From: Clostridium sp.
GTDB lineage: Bacteria; Bacillota; Clostridia; Clostridiales; Clostridiaceae
Direction of reading: 5' to 3'
Assembly: GCF_017888565.1 (NCBI RefSeq)
Contig: NZ_JAGHFX010000038.1
Coordinates: 1 to 46,501, forward strand
Length of the DNA stretch: 46,501 nt
Shown: piece by piece, positions 1-8,259 of the stretch
How the letters are laid out: every line of letters starts with the position of its first letter
Position numbering within the stretch: position 1 is the first letter of the stretch
Made by a program: the position numbers and the translations under genes
The notes under the pieces: generated by a model
Databases searched by the model: none
What the model was told of the DNA's origin: nothing
What the model saw: the letters and a program-made list of their open reading frames with translations, nothing else

Positions 1-120
1 GATTTAGTTATAGTAGATGCTGGAGATGTTATTCTTATAATGGACAAGAGTAAGGATCAAGAAATAAAGCATTTATTAAATGATCTGACTAATAAACCTG
101 AATATGAAGACTACATTTAG
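1..120 (+). CDS. C-terminal fragment of probable mannose-1-phosphate guanylyltransferase
   Basis: Only the last 39 codons are present; the start lies before the window. The frame ends in TAG at 118-120. The peptide begins DLVIVDAGDVILIMDKSK and continues with QEIKHLL. This resembles the segment of nucleotidyl-transferase-type mannose-1-phosphate guanylyltransferases in which an Asp-Thr/Ala-x-Asp strand is followed by a 'DKSRxQEVK' helix. Those enzymes make GDP-mannose from GTP and mannose-1-phosphate in the cytoplasm for cell-surface glycans. The identification rests on about 25 informative residues, so another sugar nucleotidyltransferase cannot be excluded. A strong terminator follows, so it is the last gene of its transcript. 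Confidence 0.6.
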   Translation, partial: DLVIVDAGDVILIMDKSKDQEIKHLLNDLTNKPEYEDYI

Positions 121-183
121 AGTGAAAGAGTTAAGAAGAAGATTTTATATAAAATTTACTAATTAATTATTCACTATGAATTA

Positions 184-216
184 AAAAATAGGGAAGATTC
201 CACTTCCCTATTTTTG
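184..216 (+). terminator. Intrinsic terminator
   Basis: A-rich stem ending in TAGGGAAG, a six-base loop, then CTTCCCTA and five T. It closes the upstream transcript and isolates the peptide/ABC cassette that follows. Confidence 0.85.
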
Positions 217-421
217 TATTTTTAATGTCATTTAGATATGTATGATTATAAAGACATTTGAAATCAATAATAAATATGAAATAGGAAAGTAGTTTAGTCT
301 TCTAGTAGCAACAATTTGAGCATATTGATGAAGATGAAAGAAATCTATTCATTTTACGTAGAAAGAGATTAATATTAAAAAATTACATAATATTAAAAAG
401 TTAATAAAATAAGTACTAATA

Positions 422-476
422 TTTTACAAAAAAAGAGTTGTTTTACAAAAAGAACAGTAATATACTTTAACAGTAA
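422..476 (+). promoter_or_regulatory. Probable promoter with two pairs of direct repeats
   Basis: The stretch 217-526 has no gene. Near its end TTTTACAAAAA occurs at 422-432 and 441-451 (19-base period), and AACAGTAA at 453-460 and 469-476 (16-base period). The second pair brackets TATACT (461-466), which sits 17 bases after TTGTTT (438-443), a plausible sigma-A promoter for the small secreted peptide. Direct repeats around a promoter often bind response regulators, but no regulator gene is adjacent and this role is inferred. Confidence 0.45.
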
Positions 477-526
477 GTCGACTACAAATAATAGAACGGA
501 ATAATAGAATGGGAGAGATAATAATT

Positions 527-903
527 ATGAGAAAGAATAAAAAAAGATAATTGCATTGACATTGGCTGCATTATGTATTTCATTAGTAACTGTTTTTGCA
601 GCAACAGATAATAAAACTGATGGAAATGGAAATACAATATATGGATCTTTATATGGAGATACCAAACAAGGACAAGCTAAGACTGAATATGCTGGGTCTA
701 ATGATTCTTCATATGTATATATAGAAGGTATTTCATCAAATGGATATGTAATAAATGGATTAGTAGGCGAAGCAACAGGTGGAGTTACAGCATATAAAAG
801 CATTACAGTTGGAACTAATGGAACACCTTATACTTGGCATAGTGCTCATGGATGCAAACATTTAAGCGGAACTAGTAAATTTGCACTTTGGATAACAGCA
901 TAA
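527..903 (+). CDS. Small secreted peptide, bacteriocin-like, reading frame broken in an A7 run
   Basis: An SD sequence (GGGAGAG, 511-517) precedes ATG at 527, which reads MRKNKKR and then stops. Shifting by one base inside the seven-A run (539-545) gives an uninterrupted precursor of about 125 residues: a basic start, a hydrophobic stretch (IIALTLAALCISLVTVFAA) and a signal-peptidase site near AFA/A-A. The mature part is about 100 residues, rich in Gly, Ser, Thr and Tyr, looks beta-strand-rich and ends near WHSAHGCKHL...FALWITA with one Cys. Without the shift, translation could start only at TTG 556, which has no SD and lacks the basic N-region. An ABC system of two permeases and an ATPase follows within 60 bases. 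That layout recalls lactococcin 972-type bacteriocin units, but the mature sequence is not a recognisable lactococcin 972. It may be a pseudogene, a phase-variable gene or a sequencing error. Confidence 0.6.
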
Positions 904-962
904 AATTGATAATATAAAGGGAATAAGTATATTCCATTTATATTTATAGGAGGAGAATTTAC

Positions 963-2048
963 TTGAGGTATATAATTAAAAATATTTTAAGCAACAAATT
1001 AAGTAATATGTTTTTTATAATAATTAATTTTATAGTTTTATTATCAATTATATTAACTGGATCTCTAATTAGAGAAACTTTACAATTGAATAATGATTTA
1101 AATAAGAGAATTAATAATGGAACTCAAATAGAATTAGATTTTTCTAGTAGTATGAAGATAGATGATATGAATAATATTGTTAAAAACTTATTTTCTGACG
1201 AATTGTATGAAGCGGGTAAAATTGGTGCTATGATAGGCGAAAAAAGGGCGTTTATTATAGGGATAAATAAAGTGAATTCTAAAATTTTGAAATTATCCTC
1301 TGGAAGATATTTATCTCAAGAAGAAATATTAAATGGAGAGAATAAAGTCTTGATAGGGAAGTTTTTTGATGAATATACTTTTAATAAAAATGGTAGAAAG
1401 CTAATAAACATATTTGACAAAGAATATGAAGTAGTTGGGGTGCTAGGTTATAAGATTGGGAATTCATTTTATGATGATAGTATATATATGCCATTTACTT
1501 CACTTCCTAGTGATATTAAGAATTCAGAGGCAAATGCGATGTATATATATGGAAGTAAAGAACTTGAATTGAGAAATGTTAACAATAAAGACATTGAAAG
1601 TGTAAATAATATAAGTGGATATAATGAAATAAATATATCTAAAAGTTTAATATTTTCTAATATAGAGTATTATAAAGGTTTAATTATAAAAATAACTACT
1701 ATGTCAATTTGTGTACTTATAAACTTTTATTTACTTATGTCAATGATAATAAAAAGAAGAAGTAAAGAAATAAGTATAAAAAAAGCTATTGGATTCACTA
1801 ACAAAATAATAATGAAAGAGATATTTTTAGAGATAACTTCTTTATCAGTAATATCATTATTTTTTTCAATATTATTTTATAAATATTATCAATTAAAACT
1901 TGTAAATCAAATAGGTTCTTCAGTTTATATATCTTTATCTGTAATTTTATTTGTATTTATAGTATTAATAATAAATTGTTTAATACTTTCAGGTTTGCAA
2001 TTAAGAAACATAGATAAATGTAGCTTATCTCAAGTAATGCAGGAATAG
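963..2048 (+). CDS. FtsX/MacB-like ABC permease, first of a pair
   Basis: The gene encodes 361 residues starting at TTG 963, nine bases after AGGAGG; no ATG is available nearby. It has the four-helix FtsX/MacB layout: one membrane segment at about residues 16-38, a soluble extracytoplasmic region to about 240, then three segments near 243-265, 288-310 and 322-348. The cytoplasmic sequence after the second helix (KRRSKEISIKKAIGF) is the typical coupling-helix region for the ATPase. It sits between the secreted peptide and a second permease, so it is probably half of a heterodimeric transporter for peptide export or self-protection. MacB-type permeases use mechanotransmission rather than a classical substrate channel. 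The substrate is inferred from position only. Confidence 0.75.
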   Translation: MRYIIKNILSNKLSNMFFIIINFIVLLSIILTGSLIRETLQLNNDLNKRINNGTQIELDFSSSMKIDDMNNIVKNLFSDELYEAGKIGAMIGEKRAFIIGINKVNSKILKLSSGRYLSQEEILNGENKVLIGKFFDEYTFNKNGRKLINIFDKEYEVVGVLGYKIGNSFYDDSIYMPFTSLPSDIKNSEANAMYIYGSKELELRNVNNKDIESVNNISGYNEINISKSLIFSNIEYYKGLIIKITTMSICVLINFYLLMSMIIKRRSKEISIKKAIGFTNKIIMKEIFLEITSLSVISLFFSILFYKYYQLKLVNQIGSSVYISLSVILFVFIVLIINCLILSGLQLRNIDKCSLSQVMQE

Positions 2049-2056
2049 GTGAGAAT

Positions 2057-3259
2057 ATGAAAAAATTATCAAAAGTAGCGAATAAGGTATTGTTAAAGTT
2101 ATTTTTATTATTTCAATTAACAATATCATTAATATTTCTTATGCAGTATATATCAATGACTTTTAAGCAGCATGAATTAGAAAGTAAAACTAATAATATA
2201 TTAGGAACTAAAAATATTATTAATATACAAATAATGCCCGAACCTCTTAGAAAGAAGACAATTGATGAAGAATCTATAAGTAATTTTTATAATGCTTTAT
2301 ACACTGATAATGATATTAAAATTTCTTCATTTAATACAGGAGAAATAAATATTTCTAACGATAGCGAAAAAATAAGTTCTGATTCTATAAATTCTTATAA
2401 TTCAGATTTATATAATCCAGTATTATTTGTAGATGAGAATTATTCAAGTATATATAATTTTAAAATATCTGAAGGCACAATTCTAGATTTTAATGATATA
2501 GATAAAAATATAATACCTGTTTTAGTAGGTAGTTATTACAAAGAAAATTATAAATTAAACGATTTAATAAAGAGTGATGATAAGAACTATAAAATAGTAG
2601 GTTTTTTAGAGCCAGAACAGTACATTATTGGTGATTATCAAACATTATTTTTAAACCATTTATTTTTAGATAATTATATTATAATTCCAAAGGTTTTTGA
2701 AGACTATGATGAGTTAGTATTTAGAACTCAATATATAAGCAATTGTTTTATAAAATATTCAAATTCTTCTGATACAGAAAGGATTAAATTAAAAATAGAA
2801 GAATATGCAAGTAAATATAATATAGAATGCACAGTAAGTAGTTATTATGATAAAAAAGAAATATATCTGTCTTCTTTAGGAATTCCTAGGCCATATGAGA
2901 TGTCTATATATATAACCATAATTATTTGTAGTATATTAGGAATTAGTATTATGTTAATATTAAATATAGTATACAGAAAAAAGGAAATAGGCATAAAGCT
3001 ATCAATAGGATATAGTAAATTAAAAATTTTCTATTCAATATTGAGAGAGTCAGGAATAATTATTATTATATCGTATATCATTACTTTAATATATTATAAA
3101 TTATTTACCATAGAAGAAATATTCCAAGTAGATGTTAATTTAAAGAATTCTATTACATTATTTATTATATGTATAGTTCTTTTGGCAGGAACAAATATGA
3201 TACCAGCTAGGATATTAATGAAATCTGAACCAAAGGATTTAATTGGAGGATTAAGATGA
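2057..3259 (+). CDS. FtsX/MacB-like ABC permease, second of a pair
   Basis: The protein has 400 residues, with a weak SD (GGTGAG, 2048-2053) only three bases before ATG 2057 and eight bases after the previous gene. Layout matches the first permease: N-terminal membrane segment at about 12-32, a large extracytoplasmic domain (about 33-275), then three helices near 282-303, 325-347 and 365-385. The coupling motif YRKKEIGIKLSIGYS lies after helix 2. The two permeases are clearly diverged from each other, which suggests an obligate heterodimer. Its last bases overlap the ATPase start (ATGA), a sign of translational coupling. The substrate is unknown; a role with the small peptide upstream is inferred. 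Confidence 0.75.
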   Translation: MKKLSKVANKVLLKLFLLFQLTISLIFLMQYISMTFKQHELESKTNNILGTKNIINIQIMPEPLRKKTIDEESISNFYNALYTDNDIKISSFNTGEINISNDSEKISSDSINSYNSDLYNPVLFVDENYSSIYNFKISEGTILDFNDIDKNIIPVLVGSYYKENYKLNDLIKSDDKNYKIVGFLEPEQYIIGDYQTLFLNHLFLDNYIIIPKVFEDYDELVFRTQYISNCFIKYSNSSDTERIKLKIEEYASKYNIECTVSSYYDKKEIYLSSLGIPRPYEMSIYITIIICSILGISIMLILNIVYRKKEIGIKLSIGYSKLKIFYSILRESGIIIIISYIITLIYYKLFTIEEIFQVDVNLKNSITLFIICIVLLAGTNMIPARILMKSEPKDLIGGLR

Positions 3260-3924
3260 GTAATTTAATTAGTTTAAAAAAAATAAGTAAAGAGTATATT
3301 ACTGATGAAGTGCATACAAGGGCTCTTATTGATATTGATTTAACTATAGACTCTGGTGAAATGGTTGCCATAATGGGACCATCGGGTTCAGGCAAAAGTA
3401 CACTACTTAATATATTAGGACTATTAGATAAAGCTAATAGTGGTATGTACACTTACAATAATAAAGATATTTCAAAGATAAGTGATAAAGAAATTTACAA
3501 GTTTAGAAATGAAGAATTTAGCTTTATATTTCAATATTTCGCTTTAATAAAAGAATATACTATTCTAGATAATGTGATTTTACCACTTAATGTTAGGAAA
3601 ATGAGTCATAGTGAACGAGTAGACATTGGAAAGAAATATCTTGAGAAAATGGGAATTTTAGATCAATTTAACAAAAAGCCGTCGCAATTATCTGGGGGAC
3701 AACAACAAAGAGTAGCAATTGCTAGAGCTTTAGTTCAAGAAAGTAATGTTATATTAGCTGATGAACCTACTGGAGCTTTAGACCAAAAGACTGGCGAGGA
3801 AATAATGGATATTTTAAAACAGCTAAATAAAGAAGGAAAAACAATAATTATAATAACCCATGATTTAAAGATAGCTAGTATGTGCAATAGAATAATAACT
3901 ATTAAAGATGGAAAAATAGTATAG
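3256..3924 (+). CDS. ABC transporter ATPase, MacB/LolD type
   Basis: The protein has 222 residues and a complete nucleotide-binding domain: Walker A GPSGSGKS (41-48), Q-loop Gln93, signature LSGGQ (145-149), Walker B ILADE (166-170) with EPTGALD, and the switch His in ITHD near 201. Length and the LSGGQQQRVAIARAL signature are typical of ATPases that work with FtsX-like permeases (MacB, LolD, BceA and lactococcin 972-group families). Start ATG 3256 overlaps the stop of the second permease. It is the last gene of the cassette and a terminator follows. It should energise the two preceding permeases at the inner face of the membrane. Confidence 0.92.
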   Translation: MSNLISLKKISKEYITDEVHTRALIDIDLTIDSGEMVAIMGPSGSGKSTLLNILGLLDKANSGMYTYNNKDISKISDKEIYKFRNEEFSFIFQYFALIKEYTILDNVILPLNVRKMSHSERVDIGKKYLEKMGILDQFNKKPSQLSGGQQQRVAIARALVQESNVILADEPTGALDQKTGEEIMDILKQLNKEGKTIIIITHDLKIASMCNRIITIKDGKIV

Positions 3925-3967
3925 TTTTACTATAAAAGATATTATATAGATAAATATATATGAAAAT

Positions 3968-4014
3968 AAAGTTCTTATACAAAGTTTATTAGATATTTGT
4001 GTAAGAACTTTATT
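3968..4014 (+). terminator. Intrinsic terminator of the peptide/ABC cassette
   Basis: AAAGTTCTTATACAAA pairs with TTTGTGTAAGAACTTT across a 12-base loop and is followed by a short T-rich stretch. Confidence 0.75.
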
Positions 4015-4196
4015 TATAATAACATAGTATTTATTAATTTTATATACTAATAAAAATAAATATAAATAATTTCTAGATAGTAGAGAGTGTAATTATATAA
4101 ACAAGTACTATTATTAAAAATCTATTTAAATGTATTCTATTAATTTTATGATAAAATATACATATAATAATTATATTTAATTAAGGGGGATTGGAT

Positions 4197-4589
4197 TTGG
4201 GTAAAGGAGTAAGCATTAAGTGTAAGAGGTGTGATTATAGTGCTACATTATTTGAAGGAGTTGGGTTTAGGACTCAAGACTTTAAAGTATTTAGACGAGA
4301 GCTTACTAAGAAAAGAAATGATAGTATAGACTTTATATTAAGTAATAAAAAGATTTATAATATAAGTTATTATAATGCATATGCCAAATGTAATAAGTGT
4401 GGAAATTTAGCAACAGTTCCTTACGTAGAAATTAATTATGATGACAATAAAATTTTCAAATTAGAGTATAGTTGTGAAATTTGTAAAAGTAAATATAAGT
4501 TAGTTAGTGAAGAAGAGATAGTTAGTAGTAGATGTCCAATCTGTAATTATGAGAACTTACAAAATTCCAGAAGCATATTTTGGGATTAA
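4197..4589 (+). CDS. Small protein with four CxxC zinc-ribbon motifs
   Basis: I do not recognise the family. The preferred start is TTG 4197, about seven bases after GGGGG; an earlier in-frame TTG at 4191 touches the SD and is unlikely. The product has about 130 residues with four CxxC pairs: CKRC near the N-terminus, CNKC at the middle, then CEIC and CPIC towards the C-terminus. That arrangement predicts two zinc-binding ribbons. There is no signal peptide or membrane segment, so it is probably cytoplasmic. The middle is basic (RRELTKKRND). It stands alone between terminator-bounded neighbours. Nucleic-acid binding is common for such ribbons but is not shown here. Confidence 0.6.
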   Translation: MGKGVSIKCKRCDYSATLFEGVGFRTQDFKVFRRELTKKRNDSIDFILSNKKIYNISYYNAYAKCNKCGNLATVPYVEINYDDNKIFKLEYSCEICKSKYKLVSEEEIVSSRCPICNYENLQNSRSIFWD

Positions 4590-4770
4590 TATAAAAAATA
4601 TTGGTATTTTATATATACTTATGTAAATGTATTCAGTGGCTTGATTTTAAAAACTTTCAAAATTAAAAGAAAATAAGTTAACAATAAGTAGATAAATTAT
4701 AATATTTATCTGTTATTATAAAATTACTATTATAAATAATAAAGAGTATAAAAATTGGGAGGGTTTGTAT

Positions 4771-5385
4771 ATGTTAAAAAAATTAGCTTCAGATGCATTA
4801 GGGCTAAGTGACATTGGTAAGATAATTGATAAAAAGGACTTTAATAAGGTTGATGCAGATGATTATATAATGCATGAAGATGGAGAACAAATATTTTTTC
4901 TTATAAAATCAAGAACAGATGAATATTGTTTTACTAATTTAGCTCTTATTCATGTAGATGGTACATCTGCTGTAAGCAAAAAGAGACTTGTAACTAGATA
5001 TGATTACTATAAAAATACAATTAGAAACGTTGCTATAGAAACAGCAGGAACTATAGATTTAGATTGTGAAATTAAGTTTATTATTGGAGAAATTAGTTTT
5101 TCTATTGATGTAGATAGAAATCAAATAGAGCAGTTAAAGGATTTATATAAATCTTTAATTAGAATATCTCATATAGTACAAGAGAATAATATTATGCTTA
5201 GTAAATCAGAAGAGACATTAAAAATAGCTGCCAGTGCGTGTGCATCAAGCAAGGTTGTTGAAGGTAATGCAGCAGAAATATTCAAAGATATAAATGAGTA
5301 TGCTTTCAATTGGACAAAGATAAGTAGAGAAAATTATATTAAAAAAGATTTTACAGATGTATTTAAGAATTATATAAATAATTAG
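4771..5385 (+). CDS. Bacterial PH-domain protein, YvbH-like
   Basis: The protein has 204 residues. ATG 4771 lies seven bases after GGGAGGG, a better start than the TTG two codons upstream. The first about 125 residues (LASDALGLSDIGKII, EQIFFLIKSRTDEYCFTNLALIHVDG, RYDYYKNTIRNV) match the bacterial pleckstrin-homology fold of the Bacillus YvbH group. Residues about 130-204 (NNIMLSKSEETLKIAASA) match the helical oligomerisation extension of that group. It is soluble and cytoplasmic. The biological role of the family is unsettled, although some bacterial PH proteins act in envelope stress. It is monocistronic with its own terminator. Confidence 0.7.
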   Translation: MLKKLASDALGLSDIGKIIDKKDFNKVDADDYIMHEDGEQIFFLIKSRTDEYCFTNLALIHVDGTSAVSKKRLVTRYDYYKNTIRNVAIETAGTIDLDCEIKFIIGEISFSIDVDRNQIEQLKDLYKSLIRISHIVQENNIMLSKSEETLKIAASACASSKVVEGNAAEIFKDINEYAFNWTKISRENYIKKDFTDVFKNYINN

Positions 5386-5393
5386 TATAAATG

Positions 5394-5437
5394 ACTATAA
5401 ACATATTTTTAAAAAATAAGTTTATAGTTATTTTTTT
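5394..5437 (+). terminator. Intrinsic terminator after the PH-domain gene
   Basis: ACTATAAAC pairs with GTTTATAGT over an A/T-rich loop and is followed by a run of T at 5431-5437. Confidence 0.75.
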
Positions 5438-5628
5438 ATATATTTATTATGTAAGTCTATATATTATTAATGAAAGGTTCAAGTTAATTTAATAATACAG
5501 ATATAATGCTAAAAAATATAAAATATTTTATATTAAATTCTGAATTTTAAATTAATATTGAAATTATAAATTTAAAATGCAAAATATTTATTGTATAATC
5601 AATATAAAAAAATAAGGAGATTAAACTT

Positions 5629-6702
5629 ATGGGTGTAGAGAAAAAAAGAGAATTTATAATTAATACACTTTATTTATTAATTGTTAGTGCAATAATATAT
5701 ATAGCAATTAGATATGGACTTGGTTGGTTTTTACCATTTGTCATAGGATTTGGAATAGCATTTATATTAAAACCATTAATAAATTTAATATCAAAAAAAT
5801 TTGGAATTAATAGAAGAGTTGTAGCAGGGATTACAGTTTTAATTTTTTATACAACTATTGGTGCATTAATTACGTTACTTATAGTTAAGTTGTTTGTTGT
5901 ATTAAAAGATGTATTTATTAAACTACCGGATCTTTATACCACTACGATAGAGCCGGTAATATTACAATTATTAAGTGGGTTTGAAGATATATTAGTAGGA
6001 TTAGATCCTAATTTAATGCAAGCTGTAAGAGATATGATATCATCATTAACAGAGTCATTAGGAAGTATAATTTCTAGTATATCATCAGGAGTTGTTGTAT
6101 TTATATCATCAACAGTTACATCAGTTCCAACATTCTTCATTATAGTTATATTTTCTATTATTGCGTCTTTCTTTTTTGCGATGGATTATACAAGTATAAC
6201 AAGTTTTATTACAAGGCAGTTTTCGGAAAGATCTTCTAGCATTATATTTGACATTAAAGATTATATAGTAGGGACTTTATTCAAATTTGTGAAAGCTTAC
6301 TCAATAATAATATCAATAACTTTTATAGAGCTAGCAATAGGCCTTTCTATATTAAGAGTTGAAAGTGCAATAACGATAGCACTATTAATAGCTTGTGTAG
6401 ATGTACTTCCTGTGCTTGGAACGGGTGGAATAGTTATACCTTGGATTATAATAGAATTAGTTAGAGGAGATATAGGTTTAGCAGTAGGATTAACTATAAT
6501 TTATGTTGTTATAACAATAGTAAGAAATGTAATAGAACCAAAAGTTGTAGGGCAGCAAGTAGGATTACATCCAATAGTAATGCTAATGTGTATGTTTATA
6601 GGTGTTAAAATATTTGGATTCCTTGGACTATTTGTATTACCTATAATAGTTATAATATTAAAAAATTTAAATGACAGTGGAAAGATACATATATTTAAAT
6701 AA
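5629..6702 (+). CDS. ytvI: AI-2E family membrane protein, sporulation protein YtvI-like
   Basis: The protein has 357 residues; ATG 5629 follows AAGGAG at a normal distance. It is a polytopic protein of about eight membrane helices with the AI-2E transporter (PF01594) layout: two helices (about 10-50), a third pair near 65-90, a soluble segment, then a C-terminal bundle containing the family motif CVDVLPVLGTGGIVIPW (about 260-276) and NVIEPKVVGQQVGLHP (about 304-319). Length and sequence fit the YtvI branch found in spore-formers, which is linked to sporulation with unknown molecular function. Other members export small molecules or act as Na+/H+ antiporters. It appears monocistronic; no sporulation sigma promoter was identified with confidence. 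Confidence 0.8.
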   Translation: MGVEKKREFIINTLYLLIVSAIIYIAIRYGLGWFLPFVIGFGIAFILKPLINLISKKFGINRRVVAGITVLIFYTTIGALITLLIVKLFVVLKDVFIKLPDLYTTTIEPVILQLLSGFEDILVGLDPNLMQAVRDMISSLTESLGSIISSISSGVVVFISSTVTSVPTFFIIVIFSIIASFFFAMDYTSITSFITRQFSERSSSIIFDIKDYIVGTLFKFVKAYSIIISITFIELAIGLSILRVESAITIALLIACVDVLPVLGTGGIVIPWIIIELVRGDIGLAVGLTIIYVVITIVRNVIEPKVVGQQVGLHPIVMLMCMFIGVKIFGFLGLFVLPIIVIILKNLNDSGKIHIFK

Positions 6703-6882
6703 TAGATTAAAATAATAGATTAGTAGAACTACTGCAACGATAAACTTAAAAATTTTGATTAAAAAATAAAATAGTTTAGAGTTATTAAGATAATAATATA
6801 TAAGTAATTATTGAATTATATAAATATAAAATAGTAACTATATTTTAAAAATTTAATAACTACTATATTTTGGAGAAAGATT

Positions 6883-7338
6883 ATGAAAATTAAATTTTAT
6901 GAAAAAAATATAATAGAAAATGAAAAGTTACTTTATGCAATAGTGGTATCAAGATATAAAGGTAAATGGATTTTTGTAAAGCATAAAGAAAGAAATACCT
7001 GGGAGATTCCAGCAGGACATAGAGAAATTAATGAAGATATAAATTTTACAGCTAAAAGAGAGTTGTTTGAAGAAACTGGAGCTAAGGAATTTGAAATATT
7101 ATATATGAATGATTACTCTTTAGAAATTGATGGGAATAAAAGTTATGCAGCATTATTTTTTGCTGAAATATATTCTTTAGGAGATCTACCGGATTTTGAG
7201 ATAGAGAAAATTAAAGAATTTGATGATATACCTACAAATTTAACATATCCAACTATACAACCTAAGTTATTTGAAAAAATTAAAAATGAAATTAAGGGAA
7301 ATATTAACAAAAAACAAACAAAAGGTTATAATGGTTAA
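6883..7338 (+). CDS. Nudix hydrolase
   Basis: The protein has 151 residues; ATG 6883 follows GGAGAAAG. The complete Nudix box lies at residues 45-67: Gly45, Glu51 and then REL.EETGA, matching Gx5Ex7REUxEExGU; the Glu residues bind the Mg2+ used to cleave nucleoside-diphosphate-linked substrates. The preceding NTWEIPAGH is the usual lead-in strand. The substrate cannot be told from the sequence; MutT-like nucleotide clean-up is the default guess. The C-terminal 15 residues are Lys/Asn-rich. A weak hairpin (A-rich arm, T-rich arm at about 7381-7402) may end the transcript. Confidence 0.88.
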   Translation: MKIKFYEKNIIENEKLLYAIVVSRYKGKWIFVKHKERNTWEIPAGHREINEDINFTAKRELFEETGAKEFEILYMNDYSLEIDGNKSYAALFFAEIYSLGDLPDFEIEKIKEFDDIPTNLTYPTIQPKLFEKIKNEIKGNINKKQTKGYNG

Positions 7339-7456
7339 GAGAGAAGACCATTACTAATATGATAATAAGTGGGGTTATATACAAAAAAACATATTTGTTT
7401 TTTATCATCTGTAGTATTATCATATAGTTATAAAAGAAAAGCGAGGTGAGGAAATT

Positions 7457-8050
7457 ATGATGATGAATACTCACAAAGCTTTAGCACAACAATTTATAAG
7501 CAATATAGAAGAGGATAAAGTCTTTATAATTAATGATGGACAATTCATATGGGGAAATTTAAAACCAGATTCTGTATCAAAATATAAGTTTAAAAAACAT
7601 TATATAGATGAAAGTTTTGATATGATTGTTAAAAAGATAGAATTTTTATCCTCATTAACTCTAGATGATATCTATAGTAGATATTCATCTAAAAAATTTA
7701 ATCAAGAGTTAGGTGTTGTTTGTCATTTTTTATGTGACTTTTTCTGTATTCCACATTTTCAAAGATGGGAATTTAAAAGTGCTAATGCTATGAAAGAACA
7801 TGTATTATATGAAAATGAATTAAATAAATTTTCGAAGGATTATAATATAAAAAGAGACATGAATTTTCACCTTACATCAGAAGAAATAGGAAAGTATATA
7901 ATTAAACTTCAAAAAGAATATGAAGGAATATCTTCATACGAAAAAGATTTACTTTTTGCTAGTCATGTTTGCAGTACTGTTATAAATCTGGTATTAAATG
8001 AAGTGGTTTTAAATCAAAAACTAAAAGAGCATATAGCTTTAGTAATATAG
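7457..8050 (+). CDS. Zinc-dependent phospholipase C family protein
   Basis: The protein has 197 residues; ATG 7457 follows GAGGTGAGG. The pattern of metal-ligand candidates fits the PF00882/S1-P1-like helical fold. It starts MMMNTHKALAQQF (His6), has GNLKPD and a following KKHYIDES, then CHFLCDFFCIPHF with two His and one Asp, and EHVLYENELN near residue 115. Clostridial alpha-toxin-type phospholipases bind three zinc ions through comparable His/Asp positions, but those enzymes are secreted and carry a C2-like domain. This protein has neither a signal peptide nor a C2 domain. It is one of the short intracellular homologues common in clostridia, whose substrate is unknown. Its stop codon lies inside the terminator stem. 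Confidence 0.7.
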   Translation: MMMNTHKALAQQFISNIEEDKVFIINDGQFIWGNLKPDSVSKYKFKKHYIDESFDMIVKKIEFLSSLTLDDIYSRYSSKKFNQELGVVCHFLCDFFCIPHFQRWEFKSANAMKEHVLYENELNKFSKDYNIKRDMNFHLTSEEIGKYIIKLQKEYEGISSYEKDLLFASHVCSTVINLVLNEVVLNQKLKEHIALVI

Positions 8051-8074
8051 AGAGTCTATTGACTCTCTATTTTT
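8048..8074 (+). terminator. Intrinsic terminator overlapping the stop codon
   Basis: TAGAGAGTC (8048-8056) pairs perfectly with GACTCTCTA (8061-8069) across TATT, then T5. The TAG stop of the preceding gene is the first part of the stem. Confidence 0.88.
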
Positions 8075-8179
8075 ATTTATAAGTAAAGTATAAAAGTATA
8101 AGATTTTGAAGATGTTATCATAATAAGCACATTAAAATTATAATATTTAAAAATAGTTTATAAAATATTTTATTTAAAG

Positions 8180-8246
8180 TTGACACATTTAATGGGAATA
8201 GCATATAATACTATTAAAGAAACATATGAACAATTATTCATATGTT
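8180..8246 (+). promoter_or_regulatory. cadCA promoter and ArsR-family operator
   Basis: TTGACA (8180-8185), 18 bases, TATAAT (8204-8209) form a near-consensus sigma-A promoter. Just downstream is a perfect dyad, AACATATGAA (8221-8230), six bases, TTCATATGTT (8237-8246). Its core TGAACAA..TATTCA matches the SmtB/CadC-type operator. CadC bound here would block RNA polymerase at the transcription start; binding of Cd2+, Pb2+ or Zn2+ would release it. Confidence 0.88.
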
Positions 8247-8259
8247 ATAGGAGGGAATT

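Noticed and set aside
527..903. Calling the peptide a lactococcin 972
   Set aside because: Gene context is similar, but length, residue pattern and the C-terminus do not match that family well enough.
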